NCBI RefSeq assembly: GCF_900104585.1
Contig: NZ_FNVX01000006.1
Coordinates: 1,240,001-1,304,000, forward strand
Source: Bacteroides ihuae
GTDB lineage: Bacteria > Bacteroidota > Bacteroidia > Bacteroidales > Bacteroidaceae
DNA length: 64,000 nt
Direction of reading: 5' to 3'
Shown: piece by piece, positions 1-9,060 of the stretch
How positions within the stretch are numbered: the stretch's first letter is position 1
How the letters are laid out: every line of letters starts with the position of its first letter
The notes under the pieces: model-generated
Databases searched by the model: none
The model's input: only the letters and a program-made list of their open reading frames with translations
What the model was told of the DNA's origin: nothing
Program-made: the position numbers and the translations under genes

Positions 1-198
1 TATAATAGCTTTAGAGCTTCAATCTCGATCAAAATTATTATGTCTTTTTTGTCTCTAAATAGTTTACTGGTAGTCATTTCAAGGTGCTGATATTAGTTCA
101 AGTGGGTAACTAATGAAGGCTTTTAAAAAATGAGGTGGCAGATAGTTGACAAGCGCTACAACTTTTTTATTCTGATTTAATAAATGTAGTTAGTAAAG

Positions 199-232
199 AG
201 TCTTCCTTAATAATTCTAAGGAAGACTTTTTT
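199..232 (+). terminator. Intrinsic terminator
   Basis: A perfect 11-bp stem (AGTCTTCCTTA paired with TAAGGAAGACT, 7-nt loop) is followed by six T residues on the plus strand. No gene precedes it in the window, so it presumably ends a transcript entering from the left. Confidence 0.7.
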
Positions 233-464
233 AATTCAGTTAAGCTCCTGTTTGTGAAAAACTTTTAGCGGTTATTTCTTTCCTAAATCACGGTTCTTTA
301 TCTATGCTTATTCTAGATAAAATAAAGGATATTCTTACACTGCGTTATTTCGGTGCAGACGATCGTCTAATCTCTCTGTGCTGTTTCTCGATAAGCTGAA
401 ACTTATTTATTATTACATCTAAGACCCTTTTTCTACTGTTTTTAGAGGAAAAGTAGGGGTCAAG

Positions 465-508
465 AGGTTCAGGGTTCACCTATGGACCTATACCCCCTCC
501 CCCTCACC
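465..508. repeat. Inverted repeat, left copy (GGTTCA...ACCCCCTCC)
   Basis: This segment reads GAGGTTCAGGGTTCACCTAT followed by a C-rich tract. The reverse complement of 1383-1428 gives the same order (AAGGTTCAAGGTTCACCTAT, then ACCCCCTCC), with a few mismatches and small indels. A shorter related piece, GTGAACCCTGAGGAGG, lies near 603-618. The two long copies flank the transposase remnant. Confidence 0.6.
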
Positions 509-741
509 CGTGCTTGATAAATCTAAATTATTAATAATCAATAGATTACGATTTTTGATATTTACATCTGTTAACGCTTTATCTGCTAAGTGAAGATTAA
601 AAGTGAACCCTGAGGAGGTGATTTTACTATAAGTAAAATGGTTTGTCTATTTTCTCCTAATAGGCGGTTTCTGGCAGAATGATTTGAATAGATAGAGGTG
701 AAGTATTCTTAAAAAGAGACCTCGACGTTTTAAATAAAGAA

Positions 742-775
742 CCTAAGTGTTTTCAGAAAACATTTAGGACTTTTT
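742..775 (+). terminator. Terminator-like hairpin
   Basis: CCTAAGTGTTTTC pairs with GAAAACATTTAGG, a 13-bp stem with one G-T wobble, and is followed by ACTTTTTG. No gene is recognised immediately upstream, so it may belong to a vanished gene. Confidence 0.5.
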
Positions 776-833
776 GTGTGATGAAGAGAACTGCCTTCGC
801 CATTTAGGTTTCATGATGGATAGTCAGATTTTA

Positions 834-1196
834 GGGCAAAAACACATATTTTGCCGGACAGCCGCTTTATGAACAACTATTAAAATTGATCGACAGCCAA
901 GAAATTGCAAGAATAAGCCGAAAAGGAGTGCATAATCGCTATGTGAAGAAGCAAGACGGTTACTCTCACTTTGTAATAATGCTCTACGCCGTGCTGATGC
1001 GTTATGATTCTCTGCGTGAAATCGTAATGGGAATGCTCTCCGAGGTAAATGAGATCAATCACTAGGGTATAGACTATAGGATAAGACACAGCTCTTTGGC
1101 AGAAGCCAATAATAGACGAAGTAATGAGTCCTTTGAGCAGATCTATTTTATAACATTCATTTCACATAGGCAGCAACTCACGATCATGTTATGCTT
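834..1196 (+). pseudogene. Decayed IS4-family transposase fragment
   Basis: This is a degraded, closely related copy of the 5' part of the transposase gene in the intact IS at 37869-39276. Similarity begins at the second codon, where the start ATG has become TAG. It runs to the equivalent of intact position 38295, skips about 200 bp, then resumes at about 38497-38544. There is an in-frame TAG where the intact gene encodes the HLG triplet, plus many substitutions. Neither terminal inverted repeat is present, so the fragment cannot be mobile. It shows an older invasion by the same IS family. Confidence 0.85.
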
Positions 1197-1382
1197 TTAC
1201 TGCTTTACAGGACACCAGTAATAAATATTCTCCCATCGTATTGGAAACGAGTGTGAGATAGAACGGTAGGCAGATTGGTACAATTTCCATTAGGAGTACA
1301 TCTCGTTTACGAGGAGTATGTGCAACCTTCATCACTCTCCTTAATTCGTTGCTTTTTTCCAACATTTCATCCTTTTCATCTT

Positions 1383-1428
1383 AGAGGGAGGAGGGGGTAC
1401 TAAAACCCATAGGTGAACCTTGAACCTT
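1383..1428. repeat. Inverted repeat, right copy
   Basis: This is the reverse-complement partner of 465-508: a G-rich tract, then CCATAGGTGAACCTTGAACC. Together the two copies bracket the transposase remnant at about 0.9-kb separation. Confidence 0.6.
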
Positions 1429-1448
1429 TTGAACCTTTTGATCCTTTT
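1415..1448. repeat. 9-bp tandem repeat (GAACCTTTT)
   Basis: Units are GAACCTT (1415), GAACCTTTT (1422), GAACCTTTT (1431) and GATCCTTTT (1440). The array is short and extends the GGTTCA-type inverted repeat. Confidence 0.6.
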
Positions 1449-1654
1449 GAGCTTGTTCGAAAATCTTCAATTAGATCTAATGCGTTGATATACAGTGGAT
1501 AAAGTCTCCTATATCTCGATGGACGAAAATTAGGCTTCCGTTTGTTTTATACGGCTAATTGCTTTAATTCTTTAAGTTTAAATGTTGAAAATACATTACG
1601 CGTCGAAATCTGTCCCGGCTTGAGTCTAGAGGCCTGTTTGAACTCTCTTAGCGT

Positions 1655-4150
1655 TTACTTCTTCCCTAAGTCAAAATTCTTTCTATACTTCAAAAGTAAG
1701 AGTATGATTCCAACGAGTAGTAATGCCAAGCCGGCATAAGCTATAGACTCTGTTACATGAATACTTTTCGGATCAAAAGCCATTTCGATGGTATGTTTTC
1801 CAGCCGGAATGTTCATTGCCCTGAGGATGTAGTTAGCACGTGCTATCTCTGCTGGTTTGCCATCAATAGTCGCTGTCCATCCCGGATAATAGATTTCGGA
1901 GAAAACAACGATTCCGTCTTTGGATGAAGAGGTCTCGTAAACCAAGTGGTTGGGTTTATAATTTGTGAGTCGAACAGCTGAAAGAGAATCCTTATAACTG
2001 TTAGTTATTCCTTTCAGCTTATCCTTGAAGCTTGCATCCACTATAGCTGTTTCTGTTAGAAGAACAGAATCGATCGCTTCGATTTCTTCGTTGGCCGTAT
2101 TTACATAACGGACATTGCCTACAAACCAAGCATTTCCATACGCATAAGGATTTTCAATGGGAGCGACTTTACCTTTTCCGGAAGGAAAGATGAAATACTT
2201 CGTGTTCAGCATATTGAGTACCCGGAAAGAATTTCCATTCACGCTGTCCATTTTTCCTTGTGCAGTTGCTATTTCGTTATAAGCTGCCTGCATTTCTTTC
2301 GTAATATGATGATCGATCATCTCTTGGTAACGGCGGAGCTTAGCAGCATGATATCCTCCTACACTTTTGTGCCAGTATGCGGTATTGTTCTCATTGAAGG
2401 TATTGGTTGCAAAGTTCAATACTCGATAATCGAGCGTGCTATCTTGTAAAATAAGTTCGTCTGCCGTTGTTTTGCTGAAAGCTTCGGTTTGTTGATCTGC
2501 GGAGACGAATTGTTCATCGTTTAAATATCGTTTGTTGACCATCCACATATCTCCCAAACAAAGTACTGCTATGGCAGCGATCGTCCAAGTCGCTTTGAGT
2601 TTGCGAGCACTGTAAGCCAGAAGCAAGGCAGTACCAATAGCGATAATAAAGAAGCTGCGCCATGCATCGGAAGTGATTAGGTAAACGCGCATCTCTTCAA
2701 GATTACTAAGTAGTGGGGATAGTTGATCCCCGGGGATTGCTTGTTGTAACGCTTTTAATTCCTGTGTAGGAACAAATGTGGAAAAGAATAAGCGAGGAGC
2801 CAAGGCGAATAATAGTGCAAATCCACCGGTGAGGCCAAAACTTAAGTATAAATATTTGATCTTTTCTTTCAATATCTGTGGTCTGTCGAAGATCTCTTTC
2901 AGAGTCAGTATTGCCAGTAAAGGAATGGTAAATTCTGCAATGACAAGAGCCGAGGAGACAGCACGAAACTTATTGTACATCGGTATGTAATCGATGAAGA
3001 AGTCGGTAAATCCCATAAAGTTTCTTCCCCATGCAAGCAAAATGGATAGGAGGGTTGCTCCTGCAAGTGCCCATTTCATAGGGCCATCAACTATAAAGAG
3101 GCCGAGTATGAAGAGCATGAGCACAAAAGCACCGACATAAACAGGGCCGGATGTTCCGGGTTGATCACCGAAATATTGGGTGAGTTGTGAATAAATTCCG
3201 CTATACATCGGATTGGCCTTCTCCATCACTTTTTCATTCTGTGACAGAGGCACGGATGCACCTCCTTTGATGTTCGGAACCAATAGAGAGAATGTTTCGC
3301 CTATGCCGTAGCTCCACTGGGTGATGTAGTCACGATCAAGTCCGCTACTTGTTTGTTTAGCAGCATCTCCTTCTGCTTTCAGTTCACTTTTGCCACGCAT
3401 CGTTTCTTTGCTATACTCATAGGTATGATACAAATTGGATAAGTTGGCTGATATCCCGATGATCCCGGCAATAACCAATATACCAGTCGCTTTGAAAAAG
3501 TGCGGCAGTTCTTTTTTACGCCAAGATTCTTCGAAGAATGCTCCTACAATGAGGAGTATGAGGAATAAGAAATAATAGCTCATCTGTACATGGTTCGACA
3601 AAATTTGTAGAGCCAAAAATAGAGCCGTTATGACTCCTCCGAGCAAATATTGTTTTCGATAGGCAAGCACGATGCCGGCTATTGTGGGTGGAATATAGGC
3701 CAGCGTAATAAACTTCCAGATATGTCCCGCAGAGATGAGAATAAAGAAATAAGATGAAAAAGCCCAGATGATACCTCCCAATCCCGCGAGCCAAGGGGAT
3801 ATGCCTAGTGCTCTTAAGAGAATATAAAACCCGAGCATCATAACAAATGTCAGCCAGACATAATTGGGCAGAAACAGGTGATATGCTTTCTCCGCTACTC
3901 TAAGGGTCTCGGTTGAATCATAGCTGGGAGAAATCTGATAGGTGGGCATTCCGCCAAAAATAGAATTAGTCCAGCGCGTACGCTCACCAGTTTGGTCGTT
4001 ATACTCTTTTGCCTCTTGTCCGGCACCGGCACCAGCAGCCGTATCGTGTTGAAACAGAATACGATCTTCCGTTATAGCTGGGAAGAAGTAGACAAACGAG
4101 ATGGCGATAAAAGAAAGAATGACGATGAGGTCGGGAAGGAACTTTTTCAT
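1655..4150 (-). CDS. YfhO-family polytopic membrane protein
   Basis: An 831-residue integral membrane protein of the YfhO family, large GT-C-like proteins linked in Gram-positive bacteria to lipoteichoic-acid or glycolipid glycosylation; the Bacteroides role is not established. A first membrane segment at about residues 5-25 precedes a conserved extracytoplasmic loop (HDTAAGAGAG near 35-44, then GGMPTYQI). About a dozen hydrophobic segments follow to roughly residue 530. A C-terminal beta-rich domain contains a PGWTATIDGKPAEI motif typical of the family, and a last helix (about 800-822) ends in basic residues. It lies 103 bp downstream of ahcY on the same strand with a hairpin between them, so transcription may be partly independent. 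The substrate cannot be read from the sequence. Confidence 0.88.
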   Translation of the reverse strand: MKKFLPDLIVILSFIAISFVYFFPAITEDRILFQHDTAAGAGAGQEAKEYNDQTGERTRWTNSIFGGMPTYQISPSYDSTETLRVAEKAYHLFLPNYVWLTFVMMLGFYILLRALGISPWLAGLGGIIWAFSSYFFILISAGHIWKFITLAYIPPTIAGIVLAYRKQYLLGGVITALFLALQILSNHVQMSYYFLFLILLIVGAFFEESWRKKELPHFFKATGILVIAGIIGISANLSNLYHTYEYSKETMRGKSELKAEGDAAKQTSSGLDRDYITQWSYGIGETFSLLVPNIKGGASVPLSQNEKVMEKANPMYSGIYSQLTQYFGDQPGTSGPVYVGAFVLMLFILGLFIVDGPMKWALAGATLLSILLAWGRNFMGFTDFFIDYIPMYNKFRAVSSALVIAEFTIPLLAILTLKEIFDRPQILKEKIKYLYLSFGLTGGFALLFALAPRLFFSTFVPTQELKALQQAIPGDQLSPLLSNLEEMRVYLITSDAWRSFFIIAIGTALLLAYSARKLKATWTIAAIAVLCLGDMWMVNKRYLNDEQFVSADQQTEAFSKTTADELILQDSTLDYRVLNFATNTFNENNTAYWHKSVGGYHAAKLRRYQEMIDHHITKEMQAAYNEIATAQGKMDSVNGNSFRVLNMLNTKYFIFPSGKGKVAPIENPYAYGNAWFVGNVRYVNTANEEIEAIDSVLLTETAIVDASFKDKLKGITNSYKDSLSAVRLTNYKPNHLVYETSSSKDGIVVFSEIYYPGWTATIDGKPAEIARANYILRAMNIPAGKHTIEMAFDPKSIHVTESIAYAGLALLLVGIILLLLKYRKNFDLGKK

Positions 4151-4190
4151 TTTCGATCAGATGTATGAATGAATCTCTTTTTGATAGCCG

Positions 4191-4241
4191 ATTGATAATC
4201 GGACTTTACTGCCGTTTTGGCCGCTATGTCCGATTATCAAT
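4191..4241. other. Long hairpin between ahcY and the YfhO gene
   Basis: ATTGATAATCGGA (4191-4203) and TCCGATTATCAAT (4229-4241) are perfect 13-bp complementary arms around a 25-nt G/C-rich loop that contains its own small stem (GCC-GTTTT-GGC). There is no T-run on the minus strand after the stem, so it is not a classical intrinsic terminator. It could be a processing or attenuation structure. Confidence 0.5.
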
Positions 4242-4253
4242 GGTATGCAGGAA

Positions 4254-5672
4254 TTAATACCTGTAGTGGTCTGCTTTGTAAGGTCCGTCGGCCGAAACCC
4301 CAATGTAAGCAGCTTGTTCTGCCGTTAGTTTCGTCAACTTCACACCAATTTTCTCTAAGTGTAAGCGGGCTACTTCTTCATCCAGATGCTTAGGCAGGCG
4401 ATAAACTTCAATTTCGTATTTCTTGTTGAACAACTCAATTTGCGCCAAAGTTTGGTTGGTGAATGAGTTACTCATAACGAATGAAGGATGTCCTGTAGCA
4501 CATCCAAGGTTCACCAAGCGGCCATCTGCCAACAAAATGATGCTGTGTCCGTCGGGGAAGAAATAACGATCTACTTGCGCTTTGATGTTTACGCGCTTAA
4601 TGCCTTGATAATGTTTCAAAGCTTCAACCTGAATTTCATTGTCGAAGTGACCGATATTGCAGACAATAGCTTGATCTTTCATCTTCGTCATGTGGTCGAT
4701 GCGAATGATATCAATGTTACCGGTTGTCGTTACAAAGATGTTCCCTTGCGAGCAGGCCTCTTCCATAGTCAGGACTTCGAATCCCTCCATGGCAGCTTGC
4801 AAAGCACAGATCGGATCTACTTCAGTAACCAACACGCGAGCACCGTATGAGCGCATAGAATGAGAACAACCCTTACCAACATCGCCATAACCACAAACAA
4901 CCACTACTTTACCGGCGATCATCACATCTGTGGCACGTTTGATGCCATCAGCCAATGATTCGCGACAACCATAGAGATTATCGAATTTCGATTTTGTAAC
5001 AGAATCGTTTACATTGAAAGCAGGGAACAACAGTTTTCCTTCTTCCTTCATCTGATATAAACGGTGTACGCCAGTTGTGGTCTCTTCGGAAACGCCACGC
5101 ATCTCGGCGGCAACACGATGCCAACGGTCTTTATCTTGCGCCAACACTTTCTTCAAGATGGCGTTTAGTTCTATTTCATCTTCCGCATGTACTTCTTTGT
5201 CAAGTACGGCAGCATCGTTTTCAGCTTCGTAGCCTACATGTATCATCATGGTAGCATCTCCACCATCGTCAACAATTACATTAGGACCTTTTCCTTCTGC
5301 AAAGTTCAGTGCTTGAAGTGTGCACCACCAATAATCAGTTAGTGTTTCGCCTTTCCATGCAAACACCGGAACGCCCGATGCAGCAATAGCCGCTGCGGCA
5401 TGATCTTGAGTAGAGTAAATGTTACAAGAGCACCAACGCACTTCGGCACCAAGGTTGACAAGTGTCTCAATCAGCACAGCTGTCTGAATGGTCATGTGCA
5501 GAGAACCCATGATGCGAGCTCCTTTCAATGGTTTAGATTCTCCATACTTTTCGCGAAGAGCCATAAGGCCAGGCATTTCTTGTTCTGCCAGATCGATTTC
5601 CTTGCGACCAAAGTCGGCAAGAGTAATATCTGCCACTTTGTAGGGCAGGGTAGAGAATAATTCTGAAGACAT
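4254..5672 (-). CDS. ahcY: Adenosylhomocysteinase (S-adenosylhomocysteine hydrolase)
   Basis: This NAD-dependent enzyme hydrolyses S-adenosylhomocysteine to homocysteine and adenosine, relieving product inhibition of methyltransferases. The 472-residue length is normal for bacterial enzymes. Family motifs include GSLHMTIQTAVLIETL (57-72), DDGGDATMM (135-143), the NAD-binding Rossmann glycines GYGDVG (261-266) and the conserved C-terminal GPYKADHYRY. Its own promoter is visible upstream (5701-5732). The adenosine-kinase-like gene at 39690 could clear the adenosine produced, although the two genes are far apart. Confidence 0.97.
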   Translation of the reverse strand: MSSELFSTLPYKVADITLADFGRKEIDLAEQEMPGLMALREKYGESKPLKGARIMGSLHMTIQTAVLIETLVNLGAEVRWCSCNIYSTQDHAAAAIAASGVPVFAWKGETLTDYWWCTLQALNFAEGKGPNVIVDDGGDATMMIHVGYEAENDAAVLDKEVHAEDEIELNAILKKVLAQDKDRWHRVAAEMRGVSEETTTGVHRLYQMKEEGKLLFPAFNVNDSVTKSKFDNLYGCRESLADGIKRATDVMIAGKVVVVCGYGDVGKGCSHSMRSYGARVLVTEVDPICALQAAMEGFEVLTMEEACSQGNIFVTTTGNIDIIRIDHMTKMKDQAIVCNIGHFDNEIQVEALKHYQGIKRVNIKAQVDRYFFPDGHSIILLADGRLVNLGCATGHPSFVMSNSFTNQTLAQIELFNKKYEIEVYRLPKHLDEEVARLHLEKIGVKLTKLTAEQAAYIGVSADGPYKADHYRY

Positions 5673-5700
5673 ATTATACTTTGTTTAATAATAACTGCTA

Positions 5701-5732
5701 CAAAGATAGAATATTCTGAATAGCGCTACAAA
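5701..5732 (-). promoter_or_regulatory. ahcY promoter (Bacteroides type)
   Basis: Read on the minus strand: TTTG (5732-5729), a 20-bp spacer, then TATCTTTG (5708-5701). Both match the Bacteroides primary-sigma consensus (TTTG and TAnnTTTG) exactly. It lies about 28 bp upstream of the ahcY start. Confidence 0.75.
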
Positions 5733-5802
5733 AGCTGTGCTCCTTTTTTATAAATAATAACTTCAGGTGACCCTGTCTTTCTTTTGAGAAAGTATAAATA
5801 AT

Positions 5803-6396
5803 TTATACAGGTGTGTATATTACAGCTAAAATTTTGGCCGCTTGTCCTTCGAAAGCATGTACGTGGTGCGGAACAATCGAATCGTAGTAAATACTATCTC
5901 CTTCTTCGAGCATATAAGTTGTATTTCCGTAGCTGATCTCCATGATTCCTTCCATTACCATGATAAACTCCTCTCCTTCGTGAGAAGATAGGATGAAATC
6001 GCTATCCTTCGTCGGAGCTACATCTATCATGAAGGGTTCCATGTGTCGATCAGCCTTGGACTTTGATAGTGCACGGTACTCCATGTGTCTACGCGACTGT
6101 ATAGCATTGTTTGAGAAGCTGATTGTTTCTTTAGCTTCCTGACTACGGCAGACAACAGGTCCGGCTTCGTCTTGGTCGTCGAGAAGAGTCCCTAGCCGTA
6201 CGCCTAGTACGCGGGCTATTTTGATGAGTGGAGCGAGTGAGGGAATATCAATGTTGTTTTCTATACGCTCTATTTGTTCAATGGTCAGACTTGAGCGCTG
6301 AGCCAACTGTTCTACCGAGATAGATTCTTCTTCGCGGAGTATTTTTATTTTTTCTCCTACAAATTTGGTTGTATCCATGTTGATCGCATTTTCCAT
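5803..6396 (-). CDS. XRE-family regulator with C-terminal cupin domain
   Basis: A 197-residue two-domain transcription factor. An N-terminal helix-turn-helix (about residues 14-68; ISVEQLAQRSSLTIEQIERI) is joined to a C-terminal cupin (about 120-195; SSHEGEEFIMVMEG, then YEEGD-like and PHHVHAF metal-ligand region). Such XRE-cupin proteins usually sense a small ligand in the cupin barrel. A longer frame opens at a TTG (6429), but the ATG at 6396 (MENAINMD) fits better; a second ATG at 6378 is also possible. It lies 123 bp downstream of the permease gene on the same strand, so it could be co-transcribed with the ars-like operon or act alone. Confidence 0.88.
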   Translation of the reverse strand: MENAINMDTTKFVGEKIKILREEESISVEQLAQRSSLTIEQIERIENNIDIPSLAPLIKIARVLGVRLGTLLDDQDEAGPVVCRSQEAKETISFSNNAIQSRRHMEYRALSKSKADRHMEPFMIDVAPTKDSDFILSSHEGEEFIMVMEGIMEISYGNTTYMLEEGDSIYYDSIVPHHVHAFEGQAAKILAVIYTPV

Positions 6397-6519
6397 GCCA
6401 AAGGTTTTTTTTAGTTTGACTAGTGGCAAAAATAGTAAAATAATTGGCGCAGAACAATTTTAGCCAATTAAAATGAAAATATCTTTGACTAAGCGATCAT
6501 TCTATATGTGCAACCCTTA

Positions 6520-7488
6520 TCAAAGCAGATAGTTGAATAAGTATCCTGAAATGATTATAAAGAGTGAGATTGTTCCAAAAAAGATTGCAATCAACTTCCA
6601 AGTCATCACTTTCTTAAGTAAGGTCGCTTCAGGCAATGAGAGTCCTACTACCCCCATCATAAAGGCCAATGCAGTACCAATTGGAATTCCTTTGGCCACA
6701 AAAACCTCGATTACCGGAACAATACCTGCTGCATTGGCATACATCGGTACGGCCAATATTACAGACAAAGGAACTGCATACCAATTACCTTTTGACATAT
6801 ATTGTTCGAAGAATCCTTCCGGAACATATCCATGCATGAAAGCTCCGATCGCAATACCAATAATGATATACAGTAAGACGCCTCTTACTATGCCCCAGGC
6901 TTCTTTGATAATTGTTGGCATTCTCTTGATAAACGGAGTTTTTTCTCCTTCCCAATGGGAGGATTCCGCATTAGCGTTGGCTTGAATTTGTTTGATCCAG
7001 TCACTCAAATATCTTTCCAGTTTGAATTTGCCTAACACGAAGCCTCCAATCATGCCTAATAGTATTCCACTAATCACATAAACAAGAGTTATTTTTACTC
7101 CAAATGTTCCTAGAAACATTGCTACTGCCACCTCGTTGACCAATGGCGAAGTGATGAGGAATGCTAATGTTACTCCTAGAGGAATTCCTCCTTTGACAAA
7201 ACCGATAAACAGAGGTATGGAAGAACAGGAACAAAAAGGAGTGATGGCCCCGAAAAGTGACGCAAAGAAATACTGTAATCCATACATCTTGTGCGTGGTT
7301 AAGTAGTTCCTCAAGCGATCTATGGGGAAATAAGCATTTACTATCCCCATAAGTGTGCTGATCAAGAACAATAAAATAAGAATCTTTATTGTGTCGTAGA
7401 AGAAGAAATTAATGGCCATACCTACGTGGCTTGTTGCGTCTAATCCAAAGATGGTATATACCAGCCAATCGGCAAATGTTTGTATCAT
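6520..7488 (-). CDS. DUF318/ArsP-type permease
   Basis: A 322-residue polytopic membrane protein of the permease family PF03773, which includes the organoarsenical efflux protein ArsP and YraQ. The signature CSCSSIP lies at residues 86-92 in FCSCSSIPLFIGF, followed by LITSPLVNEVA, with about eight hydrophobic segments. It is the last gene of a four-gene minus-strand operon, 3 bp after the CcdA-like gene. The thiol-redox neighbours suggest efflux of a metalloid or organoarsenical, but the substrate is inferred from context only. Confidence 0.88.
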   Translation of the reverse strand: MIQTFADWLVYTIFGLDATSHVGMAINFFFYDTIKILILLFLISTLMGIVNAYFPIDRLRNYLTTHKMYGLQYFFASLFGAITPFCSCSSIPLFIGFVKGGIPLGVTLAFLITSPLVNEVAVAMFLGTFGVKITLVYVISGILLGMIGGFVLGKFKLERYLSDWIKQIQANANAESSHWEGEKTPFIKRMPTIIKEAWGIVRGVLLYIIIGIAIGAFMHGYVPEGFFEQYMSKGNWYAVPLSVILAVPMYANAAGIVPVIEVFVAKGIPIGTALAFMMGVVGLSLPEATLLKKVMTWKLIAIFFGTISLFIIISGYLFNYLL

Positions 7489-7491
7489 AAT

Positions 7492-8202
7492 TTATAATAT
7501 ATAATAAGTCATTCCGTAATAAATGCCAACCAATATGAATAAAACAGCTACAACAATTCGGAATACTTTTTCGAATATTTTCATTCGATTATAAAATTTG
7601 CCAAGTCCGGCCATGCTGTACGCCAATACCCAAGCTACGATGATGACGGGCAAGCCTGTTGCAAGGGCAAAAACAAGTGGAAGTAAATATCCTCCGCTGG
7701 CAGTGGCTGACATCGGGATGAGCATGCCAAAATAGAAGATCCCACTGGTGGGACAGAATGCCAATGCGAACAAAATGCCCAATAGCAATGCACCCCAATT
7801 CCCTTTTTCCTTTAGCTTGCTTCCGCTTCCTGAGAAGCCGAATTTAGGAAGGTTTAGCTTATTACCAAATAGCATAAACACCCCAATAAGTATCAATGCC
7901 GGTGATATCAATAATTCGCCATATTTACTAATTGACTTCTGTATGGCAAACATGCTCGAACCTTCTTTGATGATGGATATAAGAATAATGCCTAATACAG
8001 TATACGAGAGAGCTCGACCTAACGTATAGAGTATACCATTCCAGAATATTTTGTGTTTGTTCTCTATATCCTTGCTGATGTATCCTACTGCTGTAATGTT
8101 AGTCGCTAGCGGGCAAGGACTTAGTGCAGTCAGTAATCCAAGGATAAATGCTGTCAGTATTGGGATGTCGCTATTGTCTAATATTGTTTGTAGAAGCTCC
8201 AT
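7492..8202 (-). CDS. CcdA/DsbD-like membrane thiol transporter (ArsG-like)
   Basis: A 236-residue membrane protein with about six hydrophobic segments. It has two conserved cysteines in membrane-associated motifs: SPCP (28-31, Cys30) and CPTSG (150-154, Cys150). This pair is the signature of CcdA/DsbD transmembrane electron carriers. In Bacteroides the neighbouring arrangement (small thioredoxin, CPTC protein, CcdA-like protein) is annotated as ArsE, ArsF and ArsG, proposed to act on aromatic arsenicals. Six bases separate it from the upstream gene. Electron transfer across the membrane to the CPTC partner is a reasonable inference. Confidence 0.85.
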   Translation of the reverse strand: MELLQTILDNSDIPILTAFILGLLTALSPCPLATNITAVGYISKDIENKHKIFWNGILYTLGRALSYTVLGIILISIIKEGSSMFAIQKSISKYGELLISPALILIGVFMLFGNKLNLPKFGFSGSGSKLKEKGNWGALLLGILFALAFCPTSGIFYFGMLIPMSATASGGYLLPLVFALATGLPVIIVAWVLAYSMAGLGKFYNRMKIFEKVFRIVVAVLFILVGIYYGMTYYIL

Positions 8203-8208
8203 AGCAGG

Positions 8209-8646
8209 TTATTTTAGCAGTTCATTGATTTTCTTTTTCAATCCATTTTTGAAAGTGTCAGGCGAATTTCGTGAGTAGGCGAAAGCAAACTCTGTCATGT
8301 TGTTTTTGCTTTCTTTTCCACCTTTCCATTTGTTGACAAATAAAGAGGACCATGTAACTTCGTAGCGATCGGCTATTTTTTCATTTGCTTTGTTTGAAAT
8401 ATCTATGACTGTAAAAACAACCTCACCCTTCTTTATCTTGTCACTATAATATGCCTTCATGACTTCTTGCGTGTTTTTTTCAATACTCATGCAAGTTGGG
8501 CACCGCTGTTTTCCGTGAAAGTATAGAATTTCTACCCGATCTTTGGAACCGTTGTTTGCCTTCTCTGATGTTTTTGGGTCTTTTCCAAAAGCAGTAGCAC
8601 TTATCATTACTGCGATGATAGCAAATAATAGTTGTTTCATTTTCAA
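8209..8646 (-). CDS. Exported thioredoxin-like protein with CPTC motif (ArsF-like)
   Basis: A 145-residue protein with an N-terminal signal peptide (hydrophobic 5-20, SATAFG) and a thioredoxin-type CPTC motif at 49-52 within YFHGKQRCPTCMSIE. It matches the ArsF-family proteins annotated in Bacteroides ars clusters as nitrophenyl-compound nitroreductase subunits. It lies between the cytoplasmic CSSC protein and the CcdA-like membrane protein, consistent with receiving electrons on the periplasmic side. No flavin-binding motif is evident, so a direct reductase role is not supported by sequence alone. Confidence 0.85.
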   Translation of the reverse strand: MKMKQLLFAIIAVMISATAFGKDPKTSEKANNGSKDRVEILYFHGKQRCPTCMSIEKNTQEVMKAYYSDKIKKGEVVFTVIDISNKANEKIADRYEVTWSSLFVNKWKGGKESKNNMTEFAFAYSRNSPDTFKNGLKKKINELLK

Positions 8647-8651
8647 TGGGT

Positions 8652-8885
8652 TTATTTAGTCAATAGCTCTTTTACTTCAGATACAGATAGCTTCTTTCCA
8701 CTCGAAACAACTTTTTCATCAATTACGAGTGCGGGTAATCGCATCACATTATATTCCATGATTTTCATTAAATCCTCTTCTTTCACCATGTTAGCTTGAA
8801 TACCTAATTCACTGACAGCAGCTTCCACTGTTGTATACAAGGCTTTGCAGCTAGAACATCCGGTTCCTAAAACTTTAATCTCCAT
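8652..8885 (-). CDS. Small thioredoxin-like protein (CSSC; ArsE-like)
   Basis: A 77-residue cytoplasmic thioredoxin/glutaredoxin-like protein of the compact TM0996/MTH895 type. The redox motif CSSC is at residues 10-13, and a conserved LPALVIDEKVV segment (cis-Pro loop) is in the C-terminal half. It is the first gene of the four-gene operon, transcribed from a promoter at 9061-9091 with a leader of about 170 nt. It probably feeds electrons to the CcdA-like protein. No ArsR-type repressor gene is next to it. Confidence 0.88.
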   Translation of the reverse strand: MEIKVLGTGCSSCKALYTTVEAAVSELGIQANMVKEEDLMKIMEYNVMRLPALVIDEKVVSSGKKLSVSEVKELLTK

Positions 8886-9060
8886 GTTATTCTTTTTTTA
8901 TTTATAAAATTGAATTCTATTGTTAGTATCATCTAAAATCAAGATACTAGCTTCTCCTTAAATCCATCCAGCTTCGCATCCTTCTTTCAAGAGTTGTGAA
9001 ATGCTTGCTTTTGTAATAGAGCGTTTATATAAATATCACTCAAATACTATTTGTTGTTCG

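Larger units (their letters stand above)
1..1654. other. Gene-poor left edge
   Basis: No convincing intact protein gene is visible on either strand in this 1.65-kb stretch. It holds two terminator-like hairpins (199-232 and 742-775), a decayed IS4-family transposase fragment (834-1196), a pair of inverted GGTTCA-rich repeats (465-508 and 1383-1428) and a short 9-bp tandem repeat (1415-1448). The first hairpin probably ends a gene lying to the left of the window. Confidence 0.7.

Noticed and set aside
120..183. Short frame MRWQIVDKRYNFFILI at the left edge
   Set aside because: Only 16 codons, with no context or family match.
4488..4850. 120-codon plus-strand frame
   Set aside because: It is antisense to ahcY, with no independent evidence.
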